Origin: Xenopus tropicalis
Lineage: Eukaryota > Chordata > Amphibia > Anura > Pipidae
Reading direction: 5' to 3'
Assembly (NCBI RefSeq): GCF_000004195.4
Contig: NC_030678.2
Location: forward strand, 157,211,547-157,275,546
Length of the DNA: 64,000 nt
Shown here: piece by piece, positions 32,670 through 43,054 of the stretch
Layout of the letters: every line of letters starts with the position of its first letter
How positions within the stretch are numbered: the stretch's first letter is position 1
Notes under the pieces: generated by a model
Told to the model about the DNA's origin: nothing
The model's input: only the letters and a program-made list of their open reading frames with translations
The model's database searches: none
Made by a program: the position numbers and the translations under genes

Positions 32670-33730
32670 GGAATGTAGGGAATAATTGATGCTATTCTGG
32701 GGCTGTTTAAAGTCTTTTTACTGCTGATATCAATACTTTCCCTATACAGCACACTAAGCAGTACATTATCCAGGCCCGGACTGGCAATCTGTAGATTCTG
32801 GCAAATGTCAGAGGGGCTGCTATAAGATCGCAACTGAGGAAGGGATTGGGTAACACAACTCTTCCCCCCCCCCAAAAAAAAAAAACGTTATGCAGGGTGT
32901 TTGTGGTGTCTGTCTGAAACATATTATTTAATTGCAAGTGGTCTCTCTTTCAATTTTTTTTTGGGTTGCTGTAAGATGCCATAGACAGTCACTATTTATT
33001 GGGCCTATGGGGGGCTGTTTGGGCCTCGGTGTACTTGAAATACCAGGGCCTATTTTGAATCCCTGTCTGTACCTGACATTATCCCCTATATAATTTGGAA
33101 TAATCATGTCACAGTTGCTGCTATGATCTCATGGCTTCTTTAATAGCTCACTTATCTTCAACATGTAAAGAATGTCACCCTCCTATAGCTAAACTCTTTG
33201 ATTTTCCAATCCCCTTCATGTTTTCTCAGAATACTCTCCTAAGCACCTTTAGTTGTTGTTAGTGACATATTTGTGGTAATCTTAACCTTGGGGTATTATG
33301 TATTTCTTTCATTGAGTTAAAATAAAGGGCTTTACCATTAGCGGATTGTGCACATTCCTGTTTTTTATTTCAAAAGATACAGAGATAGAAATCAGAAGTA
33401 TAAAAATAAGAGTAACATAGAAAAATCTCTGTGTGACTTGGCACAGAAAATGACTGGGATCGTTTTAAACACAAAAATATGCTTTTAAAACAAAATTGTG
33501 CCAGTTTCTGCGAATGCAAGGGCAAACGGATTGAGAGACTCTATGTATGGCAAGCCAATTAAATCCCAGCAGCCAGTCACCCCTTGCCATATGCTCACTA
33601 GCAGATTGATGTTTGATATTAGTATGCCGTGGGTCTGAGAGTTCTTGGTTATACTAAAATTAGCTCTATGTTTGGTCTAGGGATTTGCATAGTAACTTGG
33701 TCAGAAGTTGTCCCATCCAGAAATCTATAC
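32670..33730. other. Non-coding sequence, nothing recognised
   Basis: No gene or transposon termini recognised. The minus frames at 32579-32937 have no domain. Confidence 0.35.
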
Positions 33731-33734
33731 CATC

Positions 33735-33957
33735 CAGTGCCGGAATTAGGGGTAGGAAAAAGAGGCAGCACAAAACAGCATGCCCTCGTCGGACTCCATG
33801 ACAGCGGATAAAATTTCAAAAAAGCTTTATTAAATATAAAAACCTAACATGTTTCGTGTGACTGCACACGTATTCATATGTAGGAAAAAGAGGCATGTGT
33901 CTAGGGCGAAATGGTGGGGGGGCGCTAGGCACATACCTCTTCGGTCTGCCAACCGTT
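33735..33957 (+). mobile_element. hAT-like element fragment (CAGTGCCGGAATTAGG), host of insertions
   Basis: Starts cagtgccggaattagggg. It is interrupted at 33768 by a short retroposon and resumes after 33880 with 'catgtgtctagggcgaaatgg'. At 33958 it meets the palindromic MITE. The right terminus is not identified. Confidence 0.55.
33768..33879 (-). mobile_element. Short retroposon with 16-bp target duplication and hammerhead-like fold
   Basis: A 112-bp insertion is flanked by perfect copies of gtaggaaaaagaggca at 33752-33767 and 33880-33895. Read on the minus strand it begins ATGAATA (33871-33877), one C, a GTGTG/CACAC hairpin with loop CAGT, then GAAAC (33851-33855), ATGTTAG, GT and a 'tatatttaataaagc' tail. 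The order matches the modules at 3.5-4.0 and 8.6 kb. The long exact duplication indicates retrotransposition, apparently recent. Confidence 0.75.
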
Positions 33958-34418
33958 GGGGGCTGATTTACTTACCCACGAACGGGTCGAATGGAGTCCG
34001 ATTGCGTTTTTTTCGTAATGATCGGTACTTTGCGATTTTTTCGTATGTTTTGCGATTTTTTCGGATTCTTTACGAATTTTTCGTTACCAATACGATTTTT
34101 GCGTAAAAACGCGAGTTTTCCTATCCATTACGAAAGTTGCGTAAAAAGTTGCGCATTTTGCGTAGCGTTAAAACTTACGCGAAAAATGCGCAACTTTTCG
34201 CGTAAGTTTAAACGCTACGAAAAATGCGCAACTTTTTACGCAACTTTCGTATTGGATACGAAAAACTTGCGTTTTTACGCAAAAATCGTATTGGTAACGA
34301 AAAATTCGTACAGAATCCGAAAAAATCGCAAAACATACGAAAAAGTCGCAAAATGTTCGTTTTCAAGTCGGAACTTTTCCAATTCGGGTCGGATTTGTGG
34401 GTTAGTAAATCAGCCCCC
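33958..34418. mobile_element. Long palindromic MITE, GGGGGCTGATTTAC ends
   Basis: The 461-bp element is one large imperfect hairpin centred near 34188-34190. Its ends are gggggctgatttac and gtaaatcagccccc. The arms repeat words such as 'ttttttcgtatg', 'gcgtaaaaac' and 'aagttgcgcattttgcg'. CpG is frequent compared with flanking DNA. The frames at 33991-34521 follow from the absence of stops in CG-rich words and have no domain. A target duplication is not obvious, so no superfamily is assigned. Confidence 0.85.
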
Positions 34419-34880
34419 TAGTCTGTGTCCTCATTTCTCCACCTTGGGTGTCCCACTGACTTGGCTCAGTTCTGGTACCAACCAATCAGTAGTTTTTATT
34501 GGTCTTATGTACGTAGATTGATGAAAGCAAAGGCCTGAGTGGCTGCAGTGAGTTACTGAACCAGGAGAAACGTTGCTCATGTTAAAGCATAAATACATAT
34601 TCTGTGCCATATTCTGTGCCGGTCAATGTATTTATTGTGATTTTGCCGAAATTTGTAATCACATTTGCTTTTCTAATGCGTTTTTTCAAACAATAAAAAT
34701 CTTGCTGCCTAAAACGTACTTTTTTTTTCAAAAACGTGATTGCGAAAAGAGCCCCATGAGATTGGAGGAAAAACGTGATCAAGATTGTGCTCCAATTTGA
34801 GCAAATATCTGAGAAATTGCAGTTAAAAAATGAAAAAATAGAAAAATAAAAACATCCAGACTCTGGAATTCATGATTTAT
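34419..34880. other. Non-coding sequence, nothing recognised
   Basis: No gene recognised. Probably the continuation of the interrupted host sequence near 34420, then unique A/T-rich DNA. Confidence 0.3.
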
Positions 34881-34884
34881 CAAA

Positions 34885-35264
34885 GAAAAAAGAAAATATG
34901 TCCCAATTTGCTTCGCTGAAAAGTTTTCGAAACAACAGGAAAATTTGCGAAACAGCAGAAATCAGAGTAACACGTTTGTCGCACAACTTTTTTGGCTGCT
35001 TCTGTCTTTTCCTGTTATTCACGTCTTTTTTTACACAACCGCGCCTATTTTGTTGTGACCCATTTTGACACAACCACACCGATTTTTACGCGCCCGTGCC
35101 TATTTTGACCCACCCAATTTGACGCAACCACAGCTTTATTTTGACACACGATGCATTTTTCCACAGCAAACTTTTGCAGAAGTTTTGCAAAACAATTCGC
35201 CAATGGCAAAATGCGGAAATTCGGTGCGTATCCATGCCTGCCGAAAAAATTCGCTCATTACTAT
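34885..35264. mobile_element. hAT-type MITE, 'tagtgatgagcgaat' family, reverse orientation
   Basis: The left part has 'tgtcccaatttgcttcgctg' and the right part 'gcctgccgaaaaaattcgctcattacta'-type sequence. This is the family read in reverse, with an extended interior of repeated 'attttgacacaacc' and 'cgcctattttg' words. The left terminus is decayed. Overlapping frames at 34870-35512 are not genes. Confidence 0.75.
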
Positions 35265-35269
35265 CAGCA

Positions 35270-37140
35270 AGTAAAAGCTACAGCGTTTCTAGAGATGTCA
35301 ATGAGAATTGTCTCAAACAGCTTTATTTCCAGTTTGATAAAATATTCAACGTTTTCAATCAGAAAGAAAGAGAAAAATTGCCAGTGAACGGTTTGTCTTT
35401 AGTAATAAATTGTACAAGAAAATTATTTGATTTTTCTTCTACGATCTTCTTGTGTATAAATAATGGCCCTTTATCATTTCTAGCAGCTGGTCAACTCAAA
35501 CATGTGGGTTAGACCGAGCACTGGTGATTTCTATCTGTGTTTCATATTCAACATTTTCAGCCTTATTAAAAAATAAATTGAACAACATGACTCTAATTTG
35601 TGTGTGAGTTTTTTCCCGGTGAAAAAAAAATGGCACAAGTATAAAAAAAAGCAACCATGTTAAAAGTTTGGTAACCCCTAGTGATTGTATTTACTTCCCT
35701 GATACCTAAGGCCGATGTTCTCGTTAGCAGGAAACCTGAGCTGGGGTTCTTCTCAGTGAGCACCACAGAGCAATCCATTTTGTCTTTTTTCACTACCCCA
35801 GGGCCATCGCATTTGCAGTAGAGTGAAAAAGCCGTCACTTTACTTTTCACTTTACTGTATCCGTGCAGCCACACAAAGAAAGAAATTGCTCCATGGTGCT
35901 TTCTGGAAGAACCCCAGGCCAGGGCAGTTTTCTGCTAACAAGAACACCAGCCCAGATTAAATACCCTTGGGGGTGGTGCCTAATTTTTGGTGCCTAGCTT
36001 TCCTTCTTCTTTAATCCAATAAGACATACTAAAATTAAGCTCCGTTGGATCAGACATGAGTTTATAAGCCAAATGATTGAGGGTACCACATGGGGGTAGA
36101 ACACCAGTGTACATACAATAACTTCAGCTGGACATTCATTAGTTTATCGATATTTAGGACTAGAAGACCTTTTCATAGGCAGGGCTAGCTATCTAAAATC
36201 AATTATTCAACAAGGTAGACGAACTTTAACTCAGTCTGAGGCTTCCAAAAGTAGCAAAAAAGTAATGAACAAGGCAACACATGTTTGAATGGAGCAACTA
36301 TTTGAAAGGCAAATGTGCTGTCTATGAGAGAAGCTACTTCTCCTGGATTGCTATGTTAATATTCCTGTGCCAGGCACATCTGATAGCACTAGGATCTTTC
36401 CACAGGCAGCACAACTGTAAGGTCCAGTTTTGCCTTATCCAGATTTGAAAAATGATATTGTGCAAATGCAACTCTTTTTTTCATGCTTTGAAGATTTTTG
36501 ATTGAGTGCTTAAAATTCTTCAAGAGACACCAAGTGACAATATATAAAGTCATTTGGTTCTTTAGATACTGAAACTTGGCAGTACTAATGTAATTTCAGG
36601 GATAAAGATTCCACCAAAGGTGGTTCTAGAATACAAAACAGGTTAAAGAGTAAAAGACTATTATTACTGCTTCATACTGAGAAAGAGAATTAGGATAGCA
36701 ACCCAAAAGAAGAGAAAATCTGCAGTACTTTATTAACCTCAAACTGTCCTGCTATTCACATATTTATTTCCTTTTCCATTCTTATTATACTTGACACATC
36801 TACAGTAAGGAGCAGTAGTAGTTACCCACATATGAGCTAAACTAGCAGCATTGCACCAAGCTTCAGCATATATATCGGGTGATTTGCTGTAGAACAAATT
36901 AGGTGTCACTGATGATGTTATAGGATGGGTGGAGGTCGGTTGCCACAACCGAAAAGCACAATGACACAATGACAAGCACAAAAAGCAACATGCCCACCCA
37001 TTTATGTAAATGCAACTAAGAAGTCTATATGTTAAGCTAAGGTGAAATTTTAGAAACAAATACTGAGGAGAAGTCAGTGTAAAACTGTTGGCATTATAAT
37101 GATACGATTTATACATAGCATGCAGAATAGCTCCAAGGTT
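35270..37140. other. Non-coding sequence, nothing recognised
   Basis: No gene or transposon termini recognised over 1.9 kb. Short frames at 35593-35874 and 36739-37116 on the minus strand lack any recognisable domain. Confidence 0.35.
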
Positions 37141-37149
37141 CCCCTACAT

Positions 37150-38167
37150 CAGTGATCCCCAACCAGTGGCTTGGGGACAACATGTTGCTCACCAACCCTT
37201 TGGATGTTGCTCTCAGTGTCCCCAAACTAGGGAGTTATTTTTGAATTCCTGACTTGGGGGCAAGTTTTGGTTGAATAAAAACAAGATTTTCTACCATATA
37301 AGAAACATAGTTACATAGGGTTGAAAAAAGACCATAGTCCATCAAGTTCAACCCATCCAAGTAAACCCAGCACACACAACCCACACCTACCAATCTATAC
37401 ACTCACATACACAAACTATATATACAACCACTAATACTAACTGTAGATATTAGTATCACAATAGCCTTAGATATTCTGATTGTTCAAGAACTCATCCAGG
37501 CCCCTCTTAAAGGCATTAACAGAATCTGCCATTACCCCATCTCTGGGAAGGGCATTCCCCAACCTCACTGCCCTCACCGTGAAAAAACCCCTACGCTGCT
37601 TCAAATGGAAGCTTCGTTCCTCTAATCTAAAGGGGTGACCTCTGGTGCGTTGATTGTTTTTATGGGTAAAAAGAACATCCCCCATCTGCCTATAATCCCC
37701 TCTAATGTACTTGTACAGAGTAATCATGTCCCATCGCAAGCACCTCTTTTCCAGAGAAAACAACCCAAAACCCTGACAGTCTAACCTCATAACCATCCTC
37801 ATAACCATCCCCTTAACCAGTTTAGTTGCAGTCTCTGCACTCTCTCCAGCTCATTAATATCCTTCTTAAGGACTGGAGCCCAAAACTACCCCCCATACTC
37901 AAGGTGAGGCCTTACCAGGGACCTATAAACGGCCAAAATTATGTTTTCATCCCTTGAGTCAATGCCCTTTTTTATACAAGACAGCACTTTATTTGCAGCA
38001 CTTTATCTACAACAAATAAAGCCCCCTGTAAGCTGATAGTGTGCACACTAATAGCCAATCACAGCCCTTATTTGGCTCCTCCATGAACTTTTATGGTGCT
38101 TGTGTTGCTCCCCAAGTCTTTTTATATTTGACTGTGGCTCACGAGTAAGAAAGGTTGGAGACTCCTG
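37150..38167 (+). mobile_element. hAT-type MITE (CAGTGATCCCCAACC family) split by a CR1 insertion
   Basis: Starts cagtgatccccaaccagtgg and ends ttggagactcctg. Flanking 8-mers ccctacat (37142-37149) and cgctacat (38168-38175) agree at 7 of 8. The left part (to about 37303) and right part (from about 38010) match the two halves of the 29.3 kb element, with the CR1 fragment between them. The hAT insertion is therefore older than the CR1 insertion. Confidence 0.9.
37305..37998 (-). pseudogene. CR1-like LINE 3' end nested in a hAT MITE
   Basis: Nearly identical to the copy at 19.94-20.63 kb. The minus-strand frame (37808 down to 37467) contains GFGLFSLEKRCLRWDMITL, NNQRTRGHPFRLEERSF and AFKRGLDEFLNNQNI, the C-terminal tail of a CR1-clade reverse transcriptase. 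The ERVQR segment upstream is in a different frame, with the same junction sequence as in the 20.4 kb copy. The 3' end has the 'gttacatag' terminal repeat, and the 5' end is truncated at 'gcactttatttgc'. Not functional. Confidence 0.92.
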
Positions 38168-38175
38168 CGCTACAT

Positions 38176-39280
38176 GAACAATATGATTAATGGTTAACAT
38201 TTTTTGAAATTAATGGGGCCAATATTTAACAACCGCAAAAGTAAAAGGTGATAAGTTAATGACAATAAAGGCTTTTTTACCTATTTTTACAATGACATAG
38301 ATTTTTGTACTCTCTCTGATAATATCATTGTGAGAAATGATTCCTAAACTTTATAAAAGTGCAAACAGTAATTACTGAAACTGCATTGTTTTGCTTTCCC
38401 CTGAACTACTAACAAATATGTGTGAAATGGTAAAAAAAAGAGGGTTTTTTTTTTCTTTTTTCTCGTGTCTAATGTATTGCAGTCAATGGACATTTTTTCT
38501 CACATTTTTTTCCCTATACAAAAAAAAAACAAAAAATGTAAAAAAAAATGTAAAGCAAAATTCTAGCACACTTTCATAGACATTTTCAGCACCAATACAA
38601 TATTTCTCATACACCCACCTCCCAAAACAAAAAGCTAAACAGAAGCAATGTTAAAGTAGCAGCCCACCCACATACGATAAATAGAGTGTTCAGCCACAGA
38701 GGCCAAAGCCTTCCAGCCATTAAAATGGAATTTGCTTTGCGCACCTTCAGAGGTGTTTTTGTAGGTTAAACCATGTGGAACCAATTAGTCAGTTGATCCC
38801 ACTCTACTCGGGGTCTTGACTGAAAAGCAGCACATGGAAACACGGTCGTCAAATGCAATTCGGAAATGGCTTCTTTTAAGAAGTATTATGTAGGCATTTG
38901 TATATTTTCCTGCCTTAAGTACCCATTCCGTTGCTAGTTATTTTAACCTAAGACCCGTGGGTCAGCAAGCGCACAGATATATATATGTTTAAGAAAATAT
39001 TATTTAGTTATGATTACTATGATTAAGTGATAGATAAGCATGAAAGTATTAGGCTGACCTATTTTAGTGTCAGTCTTAAAATTCAAAATTTAATACACTG
39101 TTGTTTTAACTTTGCAAGACTGAAAATGTTTGTGCTATACACTTATGTGTAGGTGTTAGTAGCACAAATAATGCTTGTCTGACTTTCTCCTGTGGGGTTC
39201 AGTTAAACTAAGTAGAATAAAGGGCATACTCTGCCAGATCTGCTTGTTTCGTGAGGTTGCCAAATGAACGGATCTGGACC
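38176..39280. other. Non-coding sequence, possible conserved block at 38690-38950
   Basis: No gene. 38.39-38.56 kb is T- and A-rich with 'tattgcagtcaatggacat', resembling decayed MITE text at 25.6 kb. 38690-38950 has no repeat words and includes several TAAT/ATTA-like and CAATTAG words. Conservation cannot be judged from one sequence. Confidence 0.3.
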
Positions 39281-39289
39281 CAACTGAGC

Positions 39290-39860
39290 CATCAACATTC
39301 TGGGGCATATCGGGCTGATTCAACAGTTGGCCCTAACACCAATGATCAGATCATCCATTGAGACCTAAAATAACTCCTTGAACAAAGACTATGCCAACAT
39401 GGGTATAACAGGATTCTCAAACCCACCTGATATCTGGCTGGTTTTCACCAAGATCAGTTGAATAGAGCCCCATACATAGGCAGATAAACTTCTGACTCTG
39501 TCTGAAGGGGCTGAATGAGATTGGATCCAAAAGTGGCCATACACATACATATAAGATTTGCTCGAGATCACCAAACAAGTGGATTTTCCCCAGTATGCCC
39601 ACTTGTGGCGGGCGATATTGGGCTATGGGTTAGACAATCAAATTAACACAATGGAGACAGGAGTGGTTGGAGTGAGGACAGCATTGATCTGCCAATGTGG
39701 TCCCTGATCCGACTAAAAAATCAAACCTGCTGATTGTGACTTGCTCGATTTTCATCCAGATATTGGTCAGGTAGGGTGGTCGGGGGTCCCCATACATGGG
39801 CAGATTCAAAGGACTTGAATTGGCAGATTAAATCTACCGGTGTATGGTCACCTTAAAAAA
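39290..39860. mobile_element. Probable MITE(s) with 'ggccatacac' ends
   Basis: Repeated forward and inverted forms of the same words occur: 'gccccatacataggcaga', 'gtggccatacacatac', 'ccccatacatgggcagatt' and 'accggtgtatggtcacctt'. This suggests one or two decayed copies of a MITE whose ends read roughly ggtggccatacac. The minus frames of 61 codons are not genes. Confidence 0.45.
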
Positions 39861-39864
39861 TAAG

Positions 39865-41740
39865 CCCCATTCCTTCTGCATCTCTATAGTCACAAGACTA
39901 TGTAGTAAGATGGAGATTTATTGTATTTATTTGCAATATTAATATTCACTCATATAATCCAAGTGCTTTGCTGGGGAACTGAGTTGCCTACATTTGATCC
40001 TGTAGGGTTACAGTGAACTTCTTAAAGATATAGATAATAAACTTCTCTTTAAGGGCTTTCTCATGGAGATCGAGGGGGACCAGAACAGTTTATTACCCAA
40101 CCCAGGGCTGAAACAAAATTAAATTGGCAGCTCTTTATCAGAAAGGGATTCTAAATCAAGCTGTGAGTAGGTTAGAAGTATAATGTAGAACCCTATATGG
40201 GAAACTGCAAATTCACTTCCATACCAGTATTTCTCTTATATGCCGGGGTTCTTTTATCACACCTATCAAACTTTCTTAGCAAAATATAAGCAAGTTTGTC
40301 CTTAGCCAAACAGGAAGCAGGTTGGTTTCTTTAGGAGCCCTACTAAAGATAATACAGATAAAGGGACGCTCTTTTCCTGTAGCCCGCACAACAATGTAGT
40401 TGCATAGGACCTATAGGCCTGTACCCAAGGGGACCAAGATCAATGCTAAATGCAATAAAAATCGGTCAGAACACAGCAGGCACATATACCATAATATTTA
40501 ACGACTTCTAGGTGTATGAAGCCTGACGGAACTTCAACGTCTTTCCGACAAAGGACAAACCACTGTTTGTGACTCATTGCACTGTTATAGAGACAATTAA
40601 AATCCTATTCATTAAGCCAGACAGGAATGAGGTTTGGACAGGAAACAACGAGATACAATTACTTTAATGCTAGTACATCAATGTAAATGGAAAACTGGCT
40701 ATTATTTGTCAAACACACATGACCTTTCCCTAACAGTAATCAACATCAAACACTTATTATAGACACAGAGTATTTGGGCTGAAAAACTGAGGTTTTTGTA
40801 TATGTTTGAAGTAGTTCAGTTATTACTGGATATACAGTAATGTCTAAAGTTATTGCACCATATGACTGCCTACTGGTGTGATATACATTGCATTGTGCGA
40901 TGTGTTGAGTAGTATTGTCCCTAGTGATTTCTTCCAAGATTATATTGGTAACATTACTGTACTTTCTACAGATGCTCTTGATGTCCAGGGTAGCATCTAA
41001 ACTACATGTTATATCACTAGTGGTCTAGTGATTGCTTCTGTCCCGACAGTTTCCATTATCCATTCCCAATACTAAACTTAGTTACAGTATGACCGGGTAG
41101 AACTCTGGGCCCCCCACTTGAGGGACTAAAATGTAAATTGGGGATGTTTAGCTGTTTTTTCCAGCACCCCTTACAGTAGTTTGATAATATGTCATTTGGT
41201 GCAGTATATTACCAACAATAATGTCTGTCCAAGAGCCCCATGTTAAGGCCCTGCCCTAATTCCAGCCTTGGTCACCTGAGTTCCTCCCTTAACATGGGAA
41301 CCAACTGAGTTACTCTAGAATGATTTCCAATGACACTTAGTAATTAGATTGCCTCACAGCTAGACCCTTGAATCAATGATAGCAGTAGTGTCCAAACAGA
41401 ACTATAACTCTTACACTCAATTTTGGGCAACAGAGATCCTTAACACAAACAATACATTTGATGAAGAATAAAGATATCTAGTAATGGAAAGGCACTTCAC
41501 CTGCATAGCTTTTATATATATCATACAGAAAGTACACAGTGTTCAGCCTTTATATGTCAAGATCTCTCAGTCTGCCTCTAAGTGAGTTACACACTACCCT
41601 GGGCACTACCCACTGTCCTACTCCCCTACAGTCTGGCAAACTGTTTGCTCTAATGGAAACAGTCACAAAATCTCTGAAATCTCATTTATATACAAATATA
41701 TTTGTATGTGACTACAAGACATGCATAAACTCCAAATAGC
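39865..41740. other. Non-coding sequence, possible conserved block at 40500-40780
   Basis: No gene or transposon termini. 40500-40780 is free of repeat vocabulary and holds TAAT-rich words ('acaattaaaatcctattc', 'acaattactttaatgc'). This is only a candidate for conserved DNA. The frame at 41539 has no domain. Confidence 0.3.
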
Positions 41741-41749
41741 CCGACTTTA

Positions 41750-42161
41750 GGCTGATGCCACATGTGGCGTTTTTACGATGCGTTTTTTTCTCAGCCTAAA
41801 AACGCCGCACAAGCCACACAGCCCCTGACTATGGCGTTTTTCAGCCCAGTACTGGTGACGTAGTAAATCCTGTTTCCATGGTGCTAATAGTGCGAAATAG
41901 TAAAAAACGCTGCGTATTTCCGCTAGGTCTGGCAGCTGCCTTTGTGTATACATAGGAATAGCTTGCTGTGCAAATACTGGCGTATTTCGGACAACGCTTG
42001 AAAAATCTGTGCTAAGGTGTTTTCTAGCGTAGTTCCGCGTTGTGTGGTTTGCTTCGAGTCTTTTCAAGTTATTTCTATGGATGATGATATCGGGCATTTT
42101 TTCAGCCGCTGAGAGAATTAGAAAATACGCAGCGTAAAAAATGCCACGTGTGGCATCAGCC
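41750..42161. mobile_element. PIF/Harbinger-type MITE with TTA duplication
   Basis: Ends ggctgatgccacatgtgg and ccacgtgtggcatcagcc are inverted, flanked by TTA on both sides (41747-41749 and 42162-42164). A three-base TWA duplication is the Harbinger signature. The interior 'ggtgacgtagtaaatcc' and 'gatgatgatatcgggc' is shared with the copy at 46.1 kb. The 141-codon minus frame covers the whole element and shows no transposase motif. Confidence 0.9.
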
Positions 42162-42169
42162 TTAGGAAA

Positions 42170-42340
42170 CAAATAGCCATGAATTTCAAAGTGCCATGAA
42201 AAACAACTGTGCTAACTGTACATTAAACAAAGTGTAATGGTTAAGCAAACACATGTGCGAGGCGTTGCTCTCCACTTCATCCAGACAAGCCTGAACTTTG
42301 TTGTTTATTCAAATCAGTGTTTGATGTTTCCTCCAAACTC
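42170..42340. other. Short non-coding spacer
   Basis: No gene or repeat recognised. Confidence 0.3.
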
Positions 42341-42410
42341 ACTAATTATTATTATTATTGTCGTTGCTAACAAGTATTTATAAAGCGCCAACCTATTCCG
42401 CAGTTCAGTT
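42341..42410 (-). mobile_element. L2-type LINE 3' tail, minus orientation
   Basis: An ATT repeat (42344-42360) is followed by 'tatttataaagcgccaacct' and 'attccgcagttcag', the reverse complement of the tail at 26.96-27.06 kb ('gttggcgctttacaaataaa'). Only the terminal part is recognisable. Confidence 0.7.
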
Positions 42411-42786
42411 GCTCCCAAGATGAGATGGTTGGGCTTTTCTCCCACACACAGTTTTATGTTGTGGCACATCACCTTCCAGGCAGAACTCATCACGGTTCTT
42501 GTTTTTGGAGCTTTTATTAGCAGAACAAGACAGCTGTTGCTCATTAGGAATGAGGCACCAGCTAAAGTCTCAGCTACTTGACTTGCAGTCTGCAACCTTC
42601 CTTCTGCCATTCAATGACACGCTAATCACAGGATGTCTATGGCCTCCTGCTTGACTTAGTTCCTTTGGTGAAATAAAATAAAAATCTAGTCTTTAACCTC
42701 TACTCTAGTTTATTTCAGCCAAGGGTTGCCCATTAAATGGGCTTCTTTGGGAAGCAATCCTTAGACTTTTTATGAACCTATTAAAA

Positions 42787-43043
42787 CAGGGAACCCCAAT
42801 CACATTACATTTTAAATGTTAAATAGAGTTGGGGAGTAATGCAAGCCTGAAAAATGTTCCTGGGGTGCCAAATAAGGTCTGTAATTGTATACTTGGTTGC
42901 TCCAATGTGGATGGGCAGTCTACATGACTCTTTTTGGTAGTACACCTGTTTTTAATTCAATTAAAATTTCAAGCCACTGGGATCAATATCCAAGGGGTTG
43001 GTGAGCAACATGTTGCTCACAAAACACTGGTTGGGGATCACTG
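42787..43043 (-). mobile_element. hAT-type MITE with perfect 8-bp duplication (CAGTGATCCCCAACC family)
   Basis: Starts cagggaaccccaatcac and ends actggttggggatcactg. The 8-mer tattaaaa is exact on both sides (42779-42786 and 43044-43051). Interior words ('gtgccaaataaggtctgtaa', 'aaggggttggtgagcaacat') are the reverse orientation of the family. The frame starting at 42998 is not a gene. Confidence 0.92.
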
Positions 43044-43054
43044 TATTAAAAGGA

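Noticed and set aside
33991..34521. 176-codon plus-strand frame rich in Phe, Arg, Lys and Asn
   Set aside because: It runs through the palindromic MITE, and the openness is explained by its repeated words. No domain is visible.
41747..42172. 141-codon minus frame
   Set aside because: It coincides exactly with the Harbinger MITE, and the sister copy at 46.1 kb does not keep the frame.
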